From positions 1-64,000 of the forward strand of contig CAJXBG010000004.1 in NCBI GenBank assembly GCA_913050215.1: 64,000 bases of DNA. The letters are read 5' to 3'. The notes beneath the pieces were generated by a model, which had not been told where the DNA came from, made no database searches, and saw nothing but the letters and a program-made list of their open reading frames with translations. Numbering within the stretch: position 1 is the first letter of the stretch; every line of letters starts with the position of its first letter. This document shows positions 1 to 8,957 of the stretch, one piece after another. The position numbers and the translations under genes were made by a program. Source of the DNA: an uncultured Gammaproteobacteria bacterium (GTDB lineage: Bacteria; Pseudomonadota; Gammaproteobacteria; Pseudomonadales; Azotimanducaceae).

Positions 1-204
1 GACGCCCAAGTATATGATTTTGGACAGGCCTTTGTTGGCGTCAAAACAGTCGAACTTAATGTATTGAGTTCAAGGGTACAAATTGAGATCCGGGAGCTAG
101 CGTTCAACGGTAGTGCTACGTTCGCAGTTCCGGAGCCGGGTACGCTGCTCATGTTTTGTGCGGGAATGCTGGGTTTGGTTAGATTTACCCGCAGGCGATT
201 ATAA
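1..204 (+). CDS. PEP-CTERM sorting domain protein, C-terminal end (5' truncated by window)
   Basis: The frame is open from base 1 to the TAA at 202-204. The last 25 residues form a classic PEP-CTERM signal: VPEPGTLLMFCAGMLGL, a hydrophobic span, then the basic tail RFTRRRL. In this family the signal directs an exported protein to an exosortase, which cleaves near PEP and releases it to the surface or an exopolysaccharide matrix. The visible upstream part has short beta-rich stretches and no recognisable domain. No exosortase is in the window. The family call is firm; the protein's own role is unknown. Confidence 0.85.
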   Translation, partial: DAQVYDFGQAFVGVKTVELNVLSSRVQIEIRELAFNGSATFAVPEPGTLLMFCAGMLGLVRFTRRRL

Positions 205-265
205 AGCACTTGGCAGAGAGGCAATTCAGCGGTTGCCTCTTTGCCACGCACTTGTTTATCGGCTT

Positions 266-1063
266 TTAAGCTTCATGAAACATCGATGTCCTGCCGCCAT
301 CGATGACCAGATCGTGACTGTTCACAAACCGTCCCTCGTCGCTGGCAAGGTAGAGCGCACCCTCGGCGATGTCTCTCGGCAAACCTGATTTTTGCATCGG
401 CGTGGCTCTGGCAAGGTTTCCCTCGAGCTTTTGCATTTTTGCTGCATTTTGCTCATCACTTAGCGTGTTGGCCCGAGCCGAGCCGCCATAGAAAATGGGT
501 GTCGCGATAGCACCGGGAGAGATACAGTTCACGCGTATCCCGTCGCCACCGAGACGAACGCCTGCGAGTCTGGAGTAGTGCGTCAGGGCCGATTTAGCTG
601 CAGAGTAAAGTAGCGCGCCCTGATTGTCGCGAATGGCGGCGATACTTGAATTATTAATAATGCTGCCACCGCCTCGTGCCTGCAGATGGGGCACAACATG
701 TTTAATGCCGAGTACTGCACTACTAAATAACAATTGCATCGCGTAATGAATGGTGTCTTCATCGACGTTGGTGATATCCCCGGCGGTGGGTCCACCAGCA
801 TTGTTAAAAAGCACGTCTATGCCACCAAACTCAGACACGGCAAAGTCGATTGTCTGTTTAATGTCTGATTCATTCATGATGTTCGCTACGACAAATTGAC
901 AGGCACTGCCAAGGCGCTCGGCGATCGCGCTGCCTTTTTCTTCTGATCTGCCGCATATCACCACCTGTGCACCCTCCGCTACAAATAGCTCAGCAGTGAC
1001 CTCCCCGATACCACTTGTTCCGCCTGTAATGACAGCTACTTTGTTTTCCAATCTTCCAGCCAT
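266..1063 (-). CDS. SDR family NAD(P)-dependent oxidoreductase
   Basis: A 265-residue classical short-chain dehydrogenase, probably a cytosolic alcohol/ketone oxidoreductase. The cofactor motif TGGTSGIG is at residues 13-20, NNAG at 87-90, the catalytic Ser at about 139-140, and YSAAK at 153-157 gives the Tyr and Lys. The length is normal. The ATG at 1063 has GAGG seven bases upstream. It is the last gene of a minus-strand run, 181 bases after arsJ, so co-transcription is possible but not shown. The substrate cannot be read from the sequence. Confidence 0.9.
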   Translation of the reverse strand: MAGRLENKVAVITGGTSGIGEVTAELFVAEGAQVVICGRSEEKGSAIAERLGSACQFVVANIMNESDIKQTIDFAVSEFGGIDVLFNNAGGPTAGDITNVDEDTIHYAMQLLFSSAVLGIKHVVPHLQARGGGSIINNSSIAAIRDNQGALLYSAAKSALTHYSRLAGVRLGGDGIRVNCISPGAIATPIFYGGSARANTLSDEQNAAKMQKLEGNLARATPMQKSGLPRDIAEGALYLASDEGRFVNSHDLVIDGGRTSMFHEA

Positions 1064-1244
1064 ATTGTTGCCTCATTAATTAGTTTTATATTCAGGTTTG
1101 TAAATGAAAACGGGTTGTGCGGTTTTGCACGGGTCGTTTTGTCTCATTGTCGATTAAAAATAACGCACTATCATATCGACAGCCGATCACTATTTCATTG
1201 CTGATGCCGATGGATGTTGGTCTATCGACTTTTTGCCGTCTCTG

Positions 1245-2462
1245 TCACTCACTCGGGACCTGTTGCACTTGATAGCGAGGTAAAAAGAATGAAATCGCCA
1301 TCGCTATGACCAATAACCCGGAGGACATCCAGAGGCAGCCTGTGATGCCTTGCGACTGATACATCAAGCCGGAGAGTATAGTACCAAGCAATCGCCCGGC
1401 AGCATTGGACATGTAGTAAAAGCCAACGTCCATTGAAACCCGGTCATGATCTGAATAGGCCAGAATCAGGTAAGAGTGAATCGCTGAATTAATGGCAAAA
1501 ATCACGCCGAAGAGAAACAGCCCGCCGAGAAGTACGGTCTCTTTTTGCCAATCGAGACCAAGACCAATCGCTATGAGTGCCGGCATGCCTGTCAGGCACG
1601 TGACCCAAAAGAAGGCAGCCAATCCCGTTGGGCTTGATTGGGCGCTGCTATAGCCGAGAAGTTGTGGAGAAAGGGACTGAATCACACCATAGCCAATGAC
1701 CCAGATGGCGATTACGCTGCCGACAGCCGTGAATGAGAAGCCCAGCTCAGCGTATAGAAAAACGGGTAATGCAACGACGAACCAGACATCCCGTGATGCA
1801 AACAGGAAGAATCGTGCTGCAGCGAGCCAATTAATCGCTGGCGTGTTTGAAAATACCTGACTGAACTTTGGTTTGTTACTCAGCTTGCCAACCCCGGCGG
1901 GTAAGCTAATCATTGTGGCAGTGAGTACCACAGATAATAAACCGGCAAGGCAAAGCAGCGCGCCACGAAACCCCAACCACTCGAGTAATCCCGCGCCAAC
2001 AAAAAATCCCGCGCCCTTGAGCGCGTTTTTTGACCCGGTGAGCGCGGAAACCATTTTGAATAACCGGGAACCATCACCGCTACTTGCTAACAGTTTGACG
2101 CTGGCTTTTGCCGACATCTTGTTTAAGTCTTTTGCGATACCGGACAGTGCCTGCGCCGCCATAACATAGGGTACGGAAAGCCAAACCTCGGAAATAGTCA
2201 GCATAAGAAGTGCAACTATTTGCAAGCCCATGCCTATATGCATTGTTTTGTTGAGACCAATACGGGCACCCAGCCAGCCTCCAACAAGGTTCGTGACAAT
2301 CCCAAAGAACTCATAAAACAGGAACAACATGGCCACTTCGAGTGGCGAATAACCCAACAGATGAAAGTAGAGTACAACCAACATTCGAATGGCGCCGTCA
2401 GTCACGGTAAATGCCCAATAGCCGCTGGTAACAATGGCATAGTGACGCAGTTCAGTTGTCAT
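1245..2462 (-). CDS. arsJ: ArsJ organoarsenical efflux MFS permease
   Basis: A 405-residue, 12-helix MFS protein. Its start (TSGYWAFTVTDGAIRMLVVL, then GYSPLEVAMLFLFYE and LVGGWLGARIGLN) is the signature N-terminus of ArsJ. In the known system a dedicated GAPDH joins arsenate to glyceraldehyde-3-phosphate, giving unstable 1-arseno-3-phosphoglycerate, which ArsJ exports from the cell. The GAPDH gene ends five bases upstream on the same strand, the canonical arsJ arrangement. No arsR or arsC is in the window, so regulation is unclear. The family assignment rests on both sequence and neighbour. Confidence 0.92.
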   Translation of the reverse strand: MTTELRHYAIVTSGYWAFTVTDGAIRMLVVLYFHLLGYSPLEVAMLFLFYEFFGIVTNLVGGWLGARIGLNKTMHIGMGLQIVALLMLTISEVWLSVPYVMAAQALSGIAKDLNKMSAKASVKLLASSGDGSRLFKMVSALTGSKNALKGAGFFVGAGLLEWLGFRGALLCLAGLLSVVLTATMISLPAGVGKLSNKPKFSQVFSNTPAINWLAAARFFLFASRDVWFVVALPVFLYAELGFSFTAVGSVIAIWVIGYGVIQSLSPQLLGYSSAQSSPTGLAAFFWVTCLTGMPALIAIGLGLDWQKETVLLGGLFLFGVIFAINSAIHSYLILAYSDHDRVSMDVGFYYMSNAAGRLLGTILSGLMYQSQGITGCLWMSSGLLVIAMAISFFLPRYQVQQVPSE

Positions 2463-2467
2463 GGCAG

Positions 2468-3469
2468 CTACAGATCTTTAGCCAGCATCTCGAGGATGTC
2501 CGCCATGCGGCATACATAACCCCACTCATTGTCATACCAGGCGAAGATTTTCACCTGAGTCTCATTCACAACCATCGTCGAAAGCGCATCGATAATGGTT
2601 GATCTCGAGTCATTGACATAGTCAACCGAAACCAGAGGTCTTTCTTCGTAACCCAGAATACCAGCGAGTTCATTTGAGGCTGCAGCGTGAAAGTAACGAT
2701 TAACTTCTTCAACGGTGACAGGGCGCTCTGCCTCGAAGACAAAGTCTGTTAGCGAGGCATTGAGCAACGGCACGCGGACGGCATGTCCGTTCAACTTGCC
2801 CTCAAGCTCGGGAAATATTTTTGTGATGGCTTTGGCGGAGCCAGTCGTTGTGGGTATGAGGGAATGACCTGCGGCACGCGCCCTGCGCAAGTCCGGGTGA
2901 GCCGTGTCGACGATGCGCTGGGTATTGGTGAGATCGTGGATAGTGGTCATCGAGCCGTGTTTGATACCAATTTGTTCGTGCATGACTTTAATAATTGGTG
3001 CGAGGCAATTGGTGGTGCATGAAGCGGCGGTCACAAGATTGTTTTTTATTGAATCGTAGTCTTGGTGGTTGATGCCGTAGACGATATTTAATGCGCCTTC
3101 GGTGGGTGCCGCTACGAGCACCTTTTTAACGCCCTGATCAAAATATTGTTGAAGTTGGTCGGGATGTTTGTGATGTTTACCCGTCGCCTCAATCACGATG
3201 TCGCAGTTTTGCCAATTGGTCTGTGCGATGACACTGTCGCTGCTGTGGCTAATCGCCGTATCCGCAATTTGCATTTTGCTAGCGCTGCCTTCACAGGCAA
3301 TGGGCCAGGTACCGTGAATGGAATCAAACTTCAGAAGATGTGCTGATGTTGTTCCATCGCAGGCATGATCGTTGACATGACAAAAATTTACCTGTTTGCT
3401 CTCCCAGGCTGCGCGCGTGACTAACCTGCCCATCCGGCCGAAACCATTGATACCAACTGAAACACTCAT
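2468..3469 (-). CDS. ArsJ-associated glyceraldehyde-3-phosphate dehydrogenase
   Basis: A full-length 333-residue GAPDH. The Rossmann motif GINGFGRMG is at residues 6-14 and the active site ASCTTNC has its catalytic Cys at about 151. The C-terminal part carries the usual WYDNEWGY. The arsJ gene follows after five bases, which marks this as the arsenic-resistance paralogue rather than the glycolytic enzyme: it uses arsenate in place of phosphate to make 1-arseno-3-phosphoglycerate. Start ATG at 3469 follows an 89-base gap. A glycolytic role in addition cannot be excluded. Confidence 0.92.
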   Translation of the reverse strand: MSVSVGINGFGRMGRLVTRAAWESKQVNFCHVNDHACDGTTSAHLLKFDSIHGTWPIACEGSASKMQIADTAISHSSDSVIAQTNWQNCDIVIEATGKHHKHPDQLQQYFDQGVKKVLVAAPTEGALNIVYGINHQDYDSIKNNLVTAASCTTNCLAPIIKVMHEQIGIKHGSMTTIHDLTNTQRIVDTAHPDLRRARAAGHSLIPTTTGSAKAITKIFPELEGKLNGHAVRVPLLNASLTDFVFEAERPVTVEEVNRYFHAAASNELAGILGYEERPLVSVDYVNDSRSTIIDALSTMVVNETQVKIFAWYDNEWGYVCRMADILEMLAKDL

Positions 3470-3558
3470 AGAGGCGTCCCGTAGTCAAATTGATTGAAAA
3501 ATCCGGCGGCTAGTGTGACAGGCAGACCCTGCGATATCCATCGCTGCAGGTGTGATAA

Positions 3559-4044
3559 TTATTCTGAATACAGATACTCAATTTTGTCGTTCACAAAGGT
3601 GTATCTGGGATGTTTATACCAGCCATAGAGAATTGATTTTCGCGGTTCTTTGTGAATTTTGGTCCGAAAAACTTTCAGTTCCCCATCCGTTTCCCGGAGC
3701 CAAAAATCAACATCATAGATTTTTTTTGAATCGCCGACGGCGTGGAAGTCAGTACAAGCGAAGTAAATTTCACCATCAATCTCGCGGACCGGATCATGTA
3801 CCTGAATGAATTTCAGGGTGAGATCTTCGTTGGTGACATCGTCCCGGATATGAAAGATGTCTGAATCGTCGACAACGGCAGCCACGTGTTCATTCATGGC
3901 GGCCTTGATGTCTTCCACGTAATACTGGGTAGGTGAACTATTCAGTTCGATTGAATCTGCATCAACATTTGAGATCAATGCGCTGATCATGAATAGGGTA
4001 AACCCCAGTTGCCAGCAACTGAGGTTACAAGGTCGAGAGATCAC
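3559..4044 (-). CDS. Hypothetical exported protein
   Basis: A 161-residue protein that I do not recognise. Residues about 9-29 form a hydrophobic segment (QLGFTLFMISALIS) ending near VDADS, consistent with a Sec signal peptide. The rest is an acidic, soluble-looking domain with many D, E and Y residues and one free-looking Cys (YFACTDFH). It lies 21 bases after the repeat protein and 89 bases before the arsenic GAPDH on the same strand, so the genes may share a transcript. No function is proposed. Confidence 0.6.
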   Translation of the reverse strand: MISRPCNLSCWQLGFTLFMISALISNVDADSIELNSSPTQYYVEDIKAAMNEHVAAVVDDSDIFHIRDDVTNEDLTLKFIQVHDPVREIDGEIYFACTDFHAVGDSKKIYDVDFWLRETDGELKVFRTKIHKEPRKSILYGWYKHPRYTFVNDKIEYLYSE

Positions 4045-4065
4045 AGGGATAGTTCCTGAGTGCGA

Positions 4066-4335
4066 CTACTTTTTATTCTTTGCAGCTTTACCTGCGTGTT
4101 CTTTCGACTTGGCCTTGTCACCTGCGTGTTCTTTTGACTTTGCCTTGTCGCCAGCGTGCTCTTTTGACTTTGCCTTGTCACCAGCATGTTCTTTCGACAT
4201 TGCCTTGTCACCCGCATGTTCTTTTGACATTGCTTTGTCACCAGCGTGTTCTTTGGGCTTGGCAGCATCTCCAGCGTGCTCCGCTGCGATTGCCATCCAT
4301 GGTATAAAGATTAGGATTAGGGCTAATTTCTTCAT
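4066..4335 (-). CDS. Small exported decapeptide-repeat protein (EHAGDKAKSK repeats)
   Basis: An 89-residue protein. Residues 1-18 (MKKLALILIFIPWMAIAA) are a clear signal peptide. The rest is six tandem copies of a ten-residue unit of consensus EHAGDKAKSK, then a shorter copy ending in KNKK. The mature part is very hydrophilic, lysine-rich, free of Cys and aromatic residues, and has one His per unit. GGAGG lies just upstream of the ATG, and the start overlaps the stop of the upstream hydroxylase gene as ATGA, so translation is probably coupled. Probably periplasmic and disordered. Function unknown. Confidence 0.75.
   Translation of the reverse strand: MKKLALILIFIPWMAIAAEHAGDAAKPKEHAGDKAMSKEHAGDKAMSKEHAGDKAKSKEHAGDKAKSKEHAGDKAKSKEHAGKAAKNKK
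4078..4281 (-). repeat. 30-bp coding tandem repeat, about seven units
   Basis: The DNA repeats with a 30-bp period, each unit encoding EHAGDKAKSK or a close variant. Units differ at third positions (for example GCG/GCA and TTC/TTT on the plus strand) and in residues 6 and 8. The repeat is therefore kept at protein level and is not a very recent expansion. There are no spacers. Confidence 0.85.
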
Positions 4336-5153
4336 GATTCCTCCGGTTTGGGTAGGAGTAAGTTACGCCTTTTAATGGGTTCTAGCAACAATTCCGAAGC
4401 AGACAGCACGACATCACGCCCCTCCGGCAGTCCTATTTCTCTACCCTGTAACTCGGTTGCGCTGAGGTGTATCGCTTTGGTGCCAAAAAATCGATCCCAG
4501 ACGCTGAATATGGTGGAGTAATTCCGGTCGCCATACTCCCTTTCGACGAGATGATGCAGTGCGTGGAAGCGTGGAGTGACAATGATTTTTGAAAGCTGTT
4601 GCTCAATGCTTTCTGGCATGTCGATATTACTATGGTGAAATTGGGCGCAAATACTCACGCTGATTTCAAACAAAAACCATGCGAAGGCAGAAGGTCCCCA
4701 GATTACGATCCAGATTGCTTTTGCCAGCGAGGAAATGAGTAGTTCACCGGGGTGAAAGCGAAGCGCAGTAAACACATCAAGATCATTATCGGAGTGGTGG
4801 GCTTTATGAAATCGCCAGAGAAACGGTATCCGGTGGTTTGCGCGATGCCAAAAGTAATCGAACGCGTCAAGGACAATGACCGAGAGAATGAACTCCTGCC
4901 AGCCAACTAGCCCAAGCCATCGTGCTACGCCCCAGCCCATTTGTTCGACATAGACGATCCACATAAGCAGAGGTACATAGACAAGCAGTCTGACGCAAAC
5001 CGTATTTACGATGGCGATGCCTGCATGAAGTGTGGCTCTGCGGTACAGCGGCAGTGTGCCTGCTCTGACCGAGAACAACTGTTCAACTGTCAAAAAAATG
5101 AAAAAACCTGAAAGGAAAACGATCAGGCGTCCGGTGTCCAGATCGATATTCAT
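4332..5153 (-). CDS. Sterol desaturase / fatty acid hydroxylase family protein
   Basis: A 273-residue integral membrane di-iron enzyme of the fatty acid hydroxylase superfamily. Several hydrophobic spans (about 9-25, 45-70, 85-100, 145-165) surround the histidine boxes HRANH (103-107), HKAHH (116-120), FHHSN and HALHH. The family uses O2 and electrons from a redox partner to hydroxylate or desaturate lipids such as sterols, carotenoids or acyl chains. Its stop overlaps the start of the downstream repeat protein by four bases. The specific lipid substrate is not readable. Confidence 0.88.
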   Translation of the reverse strand: MNIDLDTGRLIVFLSGFFIFLTVEQLFSVRAGTLPLYRRATLHAGIAIVNTVCVRLLVYVPLLMWIVYVEQMGWGVARWLGLVGWQEFILSVIVLDAFDYFWHRANHRIPFLWRFHKAHHSDNDLDVFTALRFHPGELLISSLAKAIWIVIWGPSAFAWFLFEISVSICAQFHHSNIDMPESIEQQLSKIIVTPRFHALHHLVEREYGDRNYSTIFSVWDRFFGTKAIHLSATELQGREIGLPEGRDVVLSASELLLEPIKRRNLLLPKPEES

Positions 5154-5259
5154 CGTGGCTCGGGCTTTGGTTGATTGAGATGAATCATAACTGGGTAGAT
5201 CGTTTTCGTGAAACTAACTTTTTTCAAGCATCCACCATCTGAACTGACTTGGGCATCTT

Positions 5260-6264
5260 TCATGCCAGCTCAGCCTTGAGTCGCGGTACAACTTGAGTAA
5301 AAAGCCGTTCGAGACTGTCTCCCATCTGGTCTGCCCTGAGTCCAGGCGGTACGGCCATGGTAACAATATCGGTGATGCCAAATTCCTGGATAAATGCCTT
5401 GAGCTCGTCGACACAATGGTCCACGTCACCGACAATCCAGGTCTGGGGCACAGGTTCTCCGCTTTCTCCAAATCCTTCACCACTTTCCTTGAAAAAGCGG
5501 TTATACAATTCCATTCGGTATTTTTCCGCTGCGCGGACAACTGGCCAATCTGCAGACTTGTCATCCGTAACAAGAATGCTTCGAATAATACCCACGCGCT
5601 TGTCTGTGGTCCTACGCCCACTTTTCTTCAGTGAGTCAACCCATGGGTCGAATGATTTTTTGCGTAACCCCTGCGGTAAGAAGTTTGTATCGTAGTGTGC
5701 TGCTCGGTGCGCTCCTGCTTCAGACATTGCCGCAATCCAAAGCGGTGGACCGCCGGGTTGAACGTAACCCGGTGTTATTTTGATATCTTCAAACTGGTAT
5801 CGTTTGCCTGTATAACTAAATTTTTCTCCAGTAAAGCAATGTTGTAAAACTTCAATCCCCTCATTCATCAATGACACACGTCTTGAGGCGGGAAAACCAA
5901 AACCCCGAAATTCGTGGGGCGCATACCCCATCCCTAATCCCAACTCGACCCGGCCATTGCTAATGTTGTCAAGCACCGCAAGGTCCTCGGCTAGTCGAAC
6001 CGGGTGGTTGAAAGGCATCAGACAAATGTCAGTGCCGAAGCACACATGGTTGGTTACCGATGCCATAGCACCGGCAACCGGGACCCAGCTTGGCAGATAC
6101 CCGTCTTCGACGAAATGATGCTCGGTGAACCATACCAAGTCAGCGCCGATTTGATCCAGCCATTGCACCTGCTCCAAGATCTCGGCGTAAAGAGATGCGT
6201 CGCTGACGCCTGAGTCTGGCGGATTGCGAAAGTCGTAACTTACGCCGATTCGAAGATTTGGCAT
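5260..6264 (-). CDS. LLM class flavin-dependent oxidoreductase
   Basis: A luciferase-like monooxygenase of 334 residues. It opens as MPNLRIGVSYDFRNP, then has VWFTEHHF, GVGxx-type LGLGMGYAPHEF and GPPLWIAAMSEAG, all usual for the TIM-barrel family that uses FMN or F420. I chose the ATG at 6264, which has GAGGAG four bases upstream. A longer reading starts at a GTG at 6276, but that GTG overlaps the ribosome-binding site. It lies between the hydroxylase and the CoA-transferase gene, suggesting a catabolic role. The substrate is unknown. Confidence 0.88.
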   Translation of the reverse strand: MPNLRIGVSYDFRNPPDSGVSDASLYAEILEQVQWLDQIGADLVWFTEHHFVEDGYLPSWVPVAGAMASVTNHVCFGTDICLMPFNHPVRLAEDLAVLDNISNGRVELGLGMGYAPHEFRGFGFPASRRVSLMNEGIEVLQHCFTGEKFSYTGKRYQFEDIKITPGYVQPGGPPLWIAAMSEAGAHRAAHYDTNFLPQGLRKKSFDPWVDSLKKSGRRTTDKRVGIIRSILVTDDKSADWPVVRAAEKYRMELYNRFFKESGEGFGESGEPVPQTWIVGDVDHCVDELKAFIQEFGITDIVTMAVPPGLRADQMGDSLERLFTQVVPRLKAELA

Positions 6265-6453
6265 ATAGCTCCTCACTTTTCCTGACTGATCTTACATCGC
6301 ATTTGAGATGTATTTCTATCTTGCTGAACAATTGAAAACACATAGTTGGTATGCGTGTTGCCGGTTTTTCACTCTGTTGGGATTGGGTTTGATCTTGCTT
6401 GCAGTTTCTCGACGTAGAGGCGAGGCGTAATAAAACGGCTGGATAGCTTGCAG

Positions 6454-8838
6454 CTATTCAGCCTCTCTCCAGATAACGCGTTGTTGCTCAAACTGCATAA
6501 TATCTACCTCCGAATACCCCAGTGAGAGAAGTATGTCCTTGTTGTGCTGTCCTGCATAGGGTGGTGGTGTCAGCGCTGGTTGAGCGCTGCCAAATGTGAC
6601 ACCCGCACCGTGTCGTAGGTACGCTCCCCATTGTGGATGAGTGACGCGCTGGGTAATTTCGGTCTCTTTGACCTGTTCGTTGCTTAGCCAGAAATCCGCA
6701 GGTGATGCGTTATCTGACCTGACGCAAGCGATCCCTTGATCTACAAATTTCTGCTGCCAGTGCTCTGCGGTATCGGTAAGGAAAAGCCTCTCTAAAAACG
6801 AGGTAACTTCAAGTTCGTCGGTTTGCGCTGTGTGCTCGATGAGCGCAGGTACGGCAATACCCCTCTGTTCAAGCAGTTTGCTAAAGCGTAACTTTTCATG
6901 ATCATGGACGAGGGCAAGGAATACCCATTGGTCATCTGCACAAGCGTACAGTCTGTAAGTTGGAGACAATCCAAAGCCGAGTTCATCTAGCATGGGTCGT
7001 GCGGGCTTGCCTGGATAGTCGACAAAATCGTCGAAATTTGCCCAGGCATTAGCGCCAAACATATCCATCAGAATTCTTTGGCCCAGCCCAGTGCGTTGCC
7101 GCGCAACCAGTCCGAGCATGACAGAAGTCTGCACCGCCATTGCGGTGTTAGGATCCGGGTTAACCTCATTTGCGCGCATGATGCGGCGAGTCCAGAGCTT
7201 CAGGTTATCGATATCTTGGCGTGTTTCCGGCACGCGGTCGCCCATTTGATACATGACGCCTCCCATCGCGGCACCAGGAATCGGGTGAGTGCTCGGACGT
7301 TGTGAGCCTGGTCCATCGGGGCCATAACCGTTGCTCTGCAAATAGATGATTTGAGGATTAAGCGCAGCTACCTGCTCATAACCAAACCCTAGTCTTTCCG
7401 GCACGCCGGGCCTGTAGTTGTGGATAAGCACATCGGCATCTTTAACAAGTTTCAGTACAATTTCACGTCCGGCTTCAGATTTCAGATCAAGACTGATGCT
7501 TTGCTTGCCGGCATTCACACGAGCAGAGCCAATACCTTTTGCGAGTCCTCGATAAGGATCGCCGCCGATTTGCTCCACTTTAATCACTTCTGCACCCATG
7601 TCACTCAGAAAGCAGGCGCCCAGAGGTGCGGCAATAATCGTAGCGATTTCAATGATTTTGATCCCCGCAAGGGGACGCTTATCGCTGCATGTCGTTGGGG
7701 CCTCGCGCGGGTGATCGCGCCAACTTGCAGCGAGTGTTTCGTCATCAGGGGTTTGTCTGTGTAACGATGCAGGCGTTTTTGTGAGTCTCGCGATAGGGCC
7801 TAATTGCGTGCTGTTGTCAGGTCCACGGATCGCGTGTCCGTTGGCTATGATATCGGGATCTTTCAGCGCTTCCTGTGTCGTCTGATACGCCGTCGCGACA
7901 ACACCGCCGTTTTCGATACAATCGCTAATCCACTCTGCGGCGGGTTTCTCCTGAATTCGAAGGAGCATGCGCTCTCGAAACGCTTCATGTTTCTCCCTCG
8001 GTAACATCATTTGAGCAGGGTTCCAGTCAGGGTCGGCCACAACATCAATGAGATCTGTCACCATGAGAAAGTTATCAAAAAGATGAGGTAATAAATTGCC
8101 GAACTGTACCCATTTCCCATCTCCGGCTTGCGCTGGATGATAATAAAGGCTTGGCATGGGTGGTTCATTACCCGGGCCTGAGCCGTACACATTACCGAGC
8201 TGTGATTCAAATTGACGGCCGATCATCGGGCCCTGTTCGTAAGGCAGCAGTCCCTGCAATAGGCTGGTCTCAACCAGCGTGCCCGATCCTGTCTGACCCT
8301 TTTGCAATAATGCGGCGAGAATACCTGAGGTCGCGAACTGGGAGCAGGCGTAAGTCGCTACCTGCAGAGCGGAAAATACTGGACCATTGCGATCGACAAT
8401 ACCCGCAAATGTGTTCATTCGACCTGCTAGTGCTGCGGCGACATGCTCATAGCCGGGAAGATTAGCAAGCGGTCCGTTGCGGCCGAATCCTGTGATGTGG
8501 CAGAAAATGAGATGGGGATGCCGTTGGGAAATCGAGCTGTAGTCCAGTCCTCTTTTTTCGAGCGCAGCTGCTCGCCAGTTGCAAATTAGCACGTCAGCGC
8601 CTGCGCAAAGAGACTCAAATTGTTCGCTATCTGTTTTATTATCGAAGTCTAGGCTAATGCCGTTTTTGCCGCGGTTCCACATTGGGTAGGAGGGCGATTG
8701 TGATAGGGGGTCGGTCATGCCCGGCCGTGAGACCAATAACACTTCTGCCCCAAAATCTGCAAGGATCATTGTGGCGAGTCCAGCCGCTGGTCCGCGGCTA
8801 AGGTCGAGTATACGGAGTCCGGTCAATGGCGTGGTCAT
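6454..8838 (-). CDS. Double-domain CaiB/BaiF CoA-transferase family III protein
   Basis: A 794-residue protein made of two complete family III CoA-transferase units (about residues 6-370 and 388-780), twice the family's usual length of about 400. Each half begins with the typical GLRILDLSRG or GIKIIEIAT and contains ADFGAEV or SDMGAEV. Aligned without gaps to the single-domain protein at 27194-28402, the second half keeps the catalytic Asp (Asp562, codon 7153-7155). The first half has Thr there (Thr162, codon 8353-8355). The first half may therefore be a catalytically dead or structural partner. Acyl substrate unknown. Confidence 0.9.
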   Translation of the reverse strand: MTTPLTGLRILDLSRGPAAGLATMILADFGAEVLLVSRPGMTDPLSQSPSYPMWNRGKNGISLDFDNKTDSEQFESLCAGADVLICNWRAAALEKRGLDYSSISQRHPHLIFCHITGFGRNGPLANLPGYEHVAAALAGRMNTFAGIVDRNGPVFSALQVATYACSQFATSGILAALLQKGQTGSGTLVETSLLQGLLPYEQGPMIGRQFESQLGNVYGSGPGNEPPMPSLYYHPAQAGDGKWVQFGNLLPHLFDNFLMVTDLIDVVADPDWNPAQMMLPREKHEAFRERMLLRIQEKPAAEWISDCIENGGVVATAYQTTQEALKDPDIIANGHAIRGPDNSTQLGPIARLTKTPASLHRQTPDDETLAASWRDHPREAPTTCSDKRPLAGIKIIEIATIIAAPLGACFLSDMGAEVIKVEQIGGDPYRGLAKGIGSARVNAGKQSISLDLKSEAGREIVLKLVKDADVLIHNYRPGVPERLGFGYEQVAALNPQIIYLQSNGYGPDGPGSQRPSTHPIPGAAMGGVMYQMGDRVPETRQDIDNLKLWTRRIMRANEVNPDPNTAMAVQTSVMLGLVARQRTGLGQRILMDMFGANAWANFDDFVDYPGKPARPMLDELGFGLSPTYRLYACADDQWVFLALVHDHEKLRFSKLLEQRGIAVPALIEHTAQTDELEVTSFLERLFLTDTAEHWQQKFVDQGIACVRSDNASPADFWLSNEQVKETEITQRVTHPQWGAYLRHGAGVTFGSAQPALTPPPYAGQHNKDILLSLGYSEVDIMQFEQQRVIWREAE

Positions 8839-8957
8839 AAGAGTTCGCAGCTTAGCCTGTTCAAATCACGAGTATGTCATAACATGCTCTGCACGCAATG
8901 GGTTATAGTTCTCAAGAAACCAATAGGCCATTGGTGCATGCACCGGGGAACAAATGT

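Noticed and set aside
4078-4281. CRISPR array at the 30-bp repeat
   Set aside because: The units are joined directly, without spacers, and encode a protein with a signal peptide.
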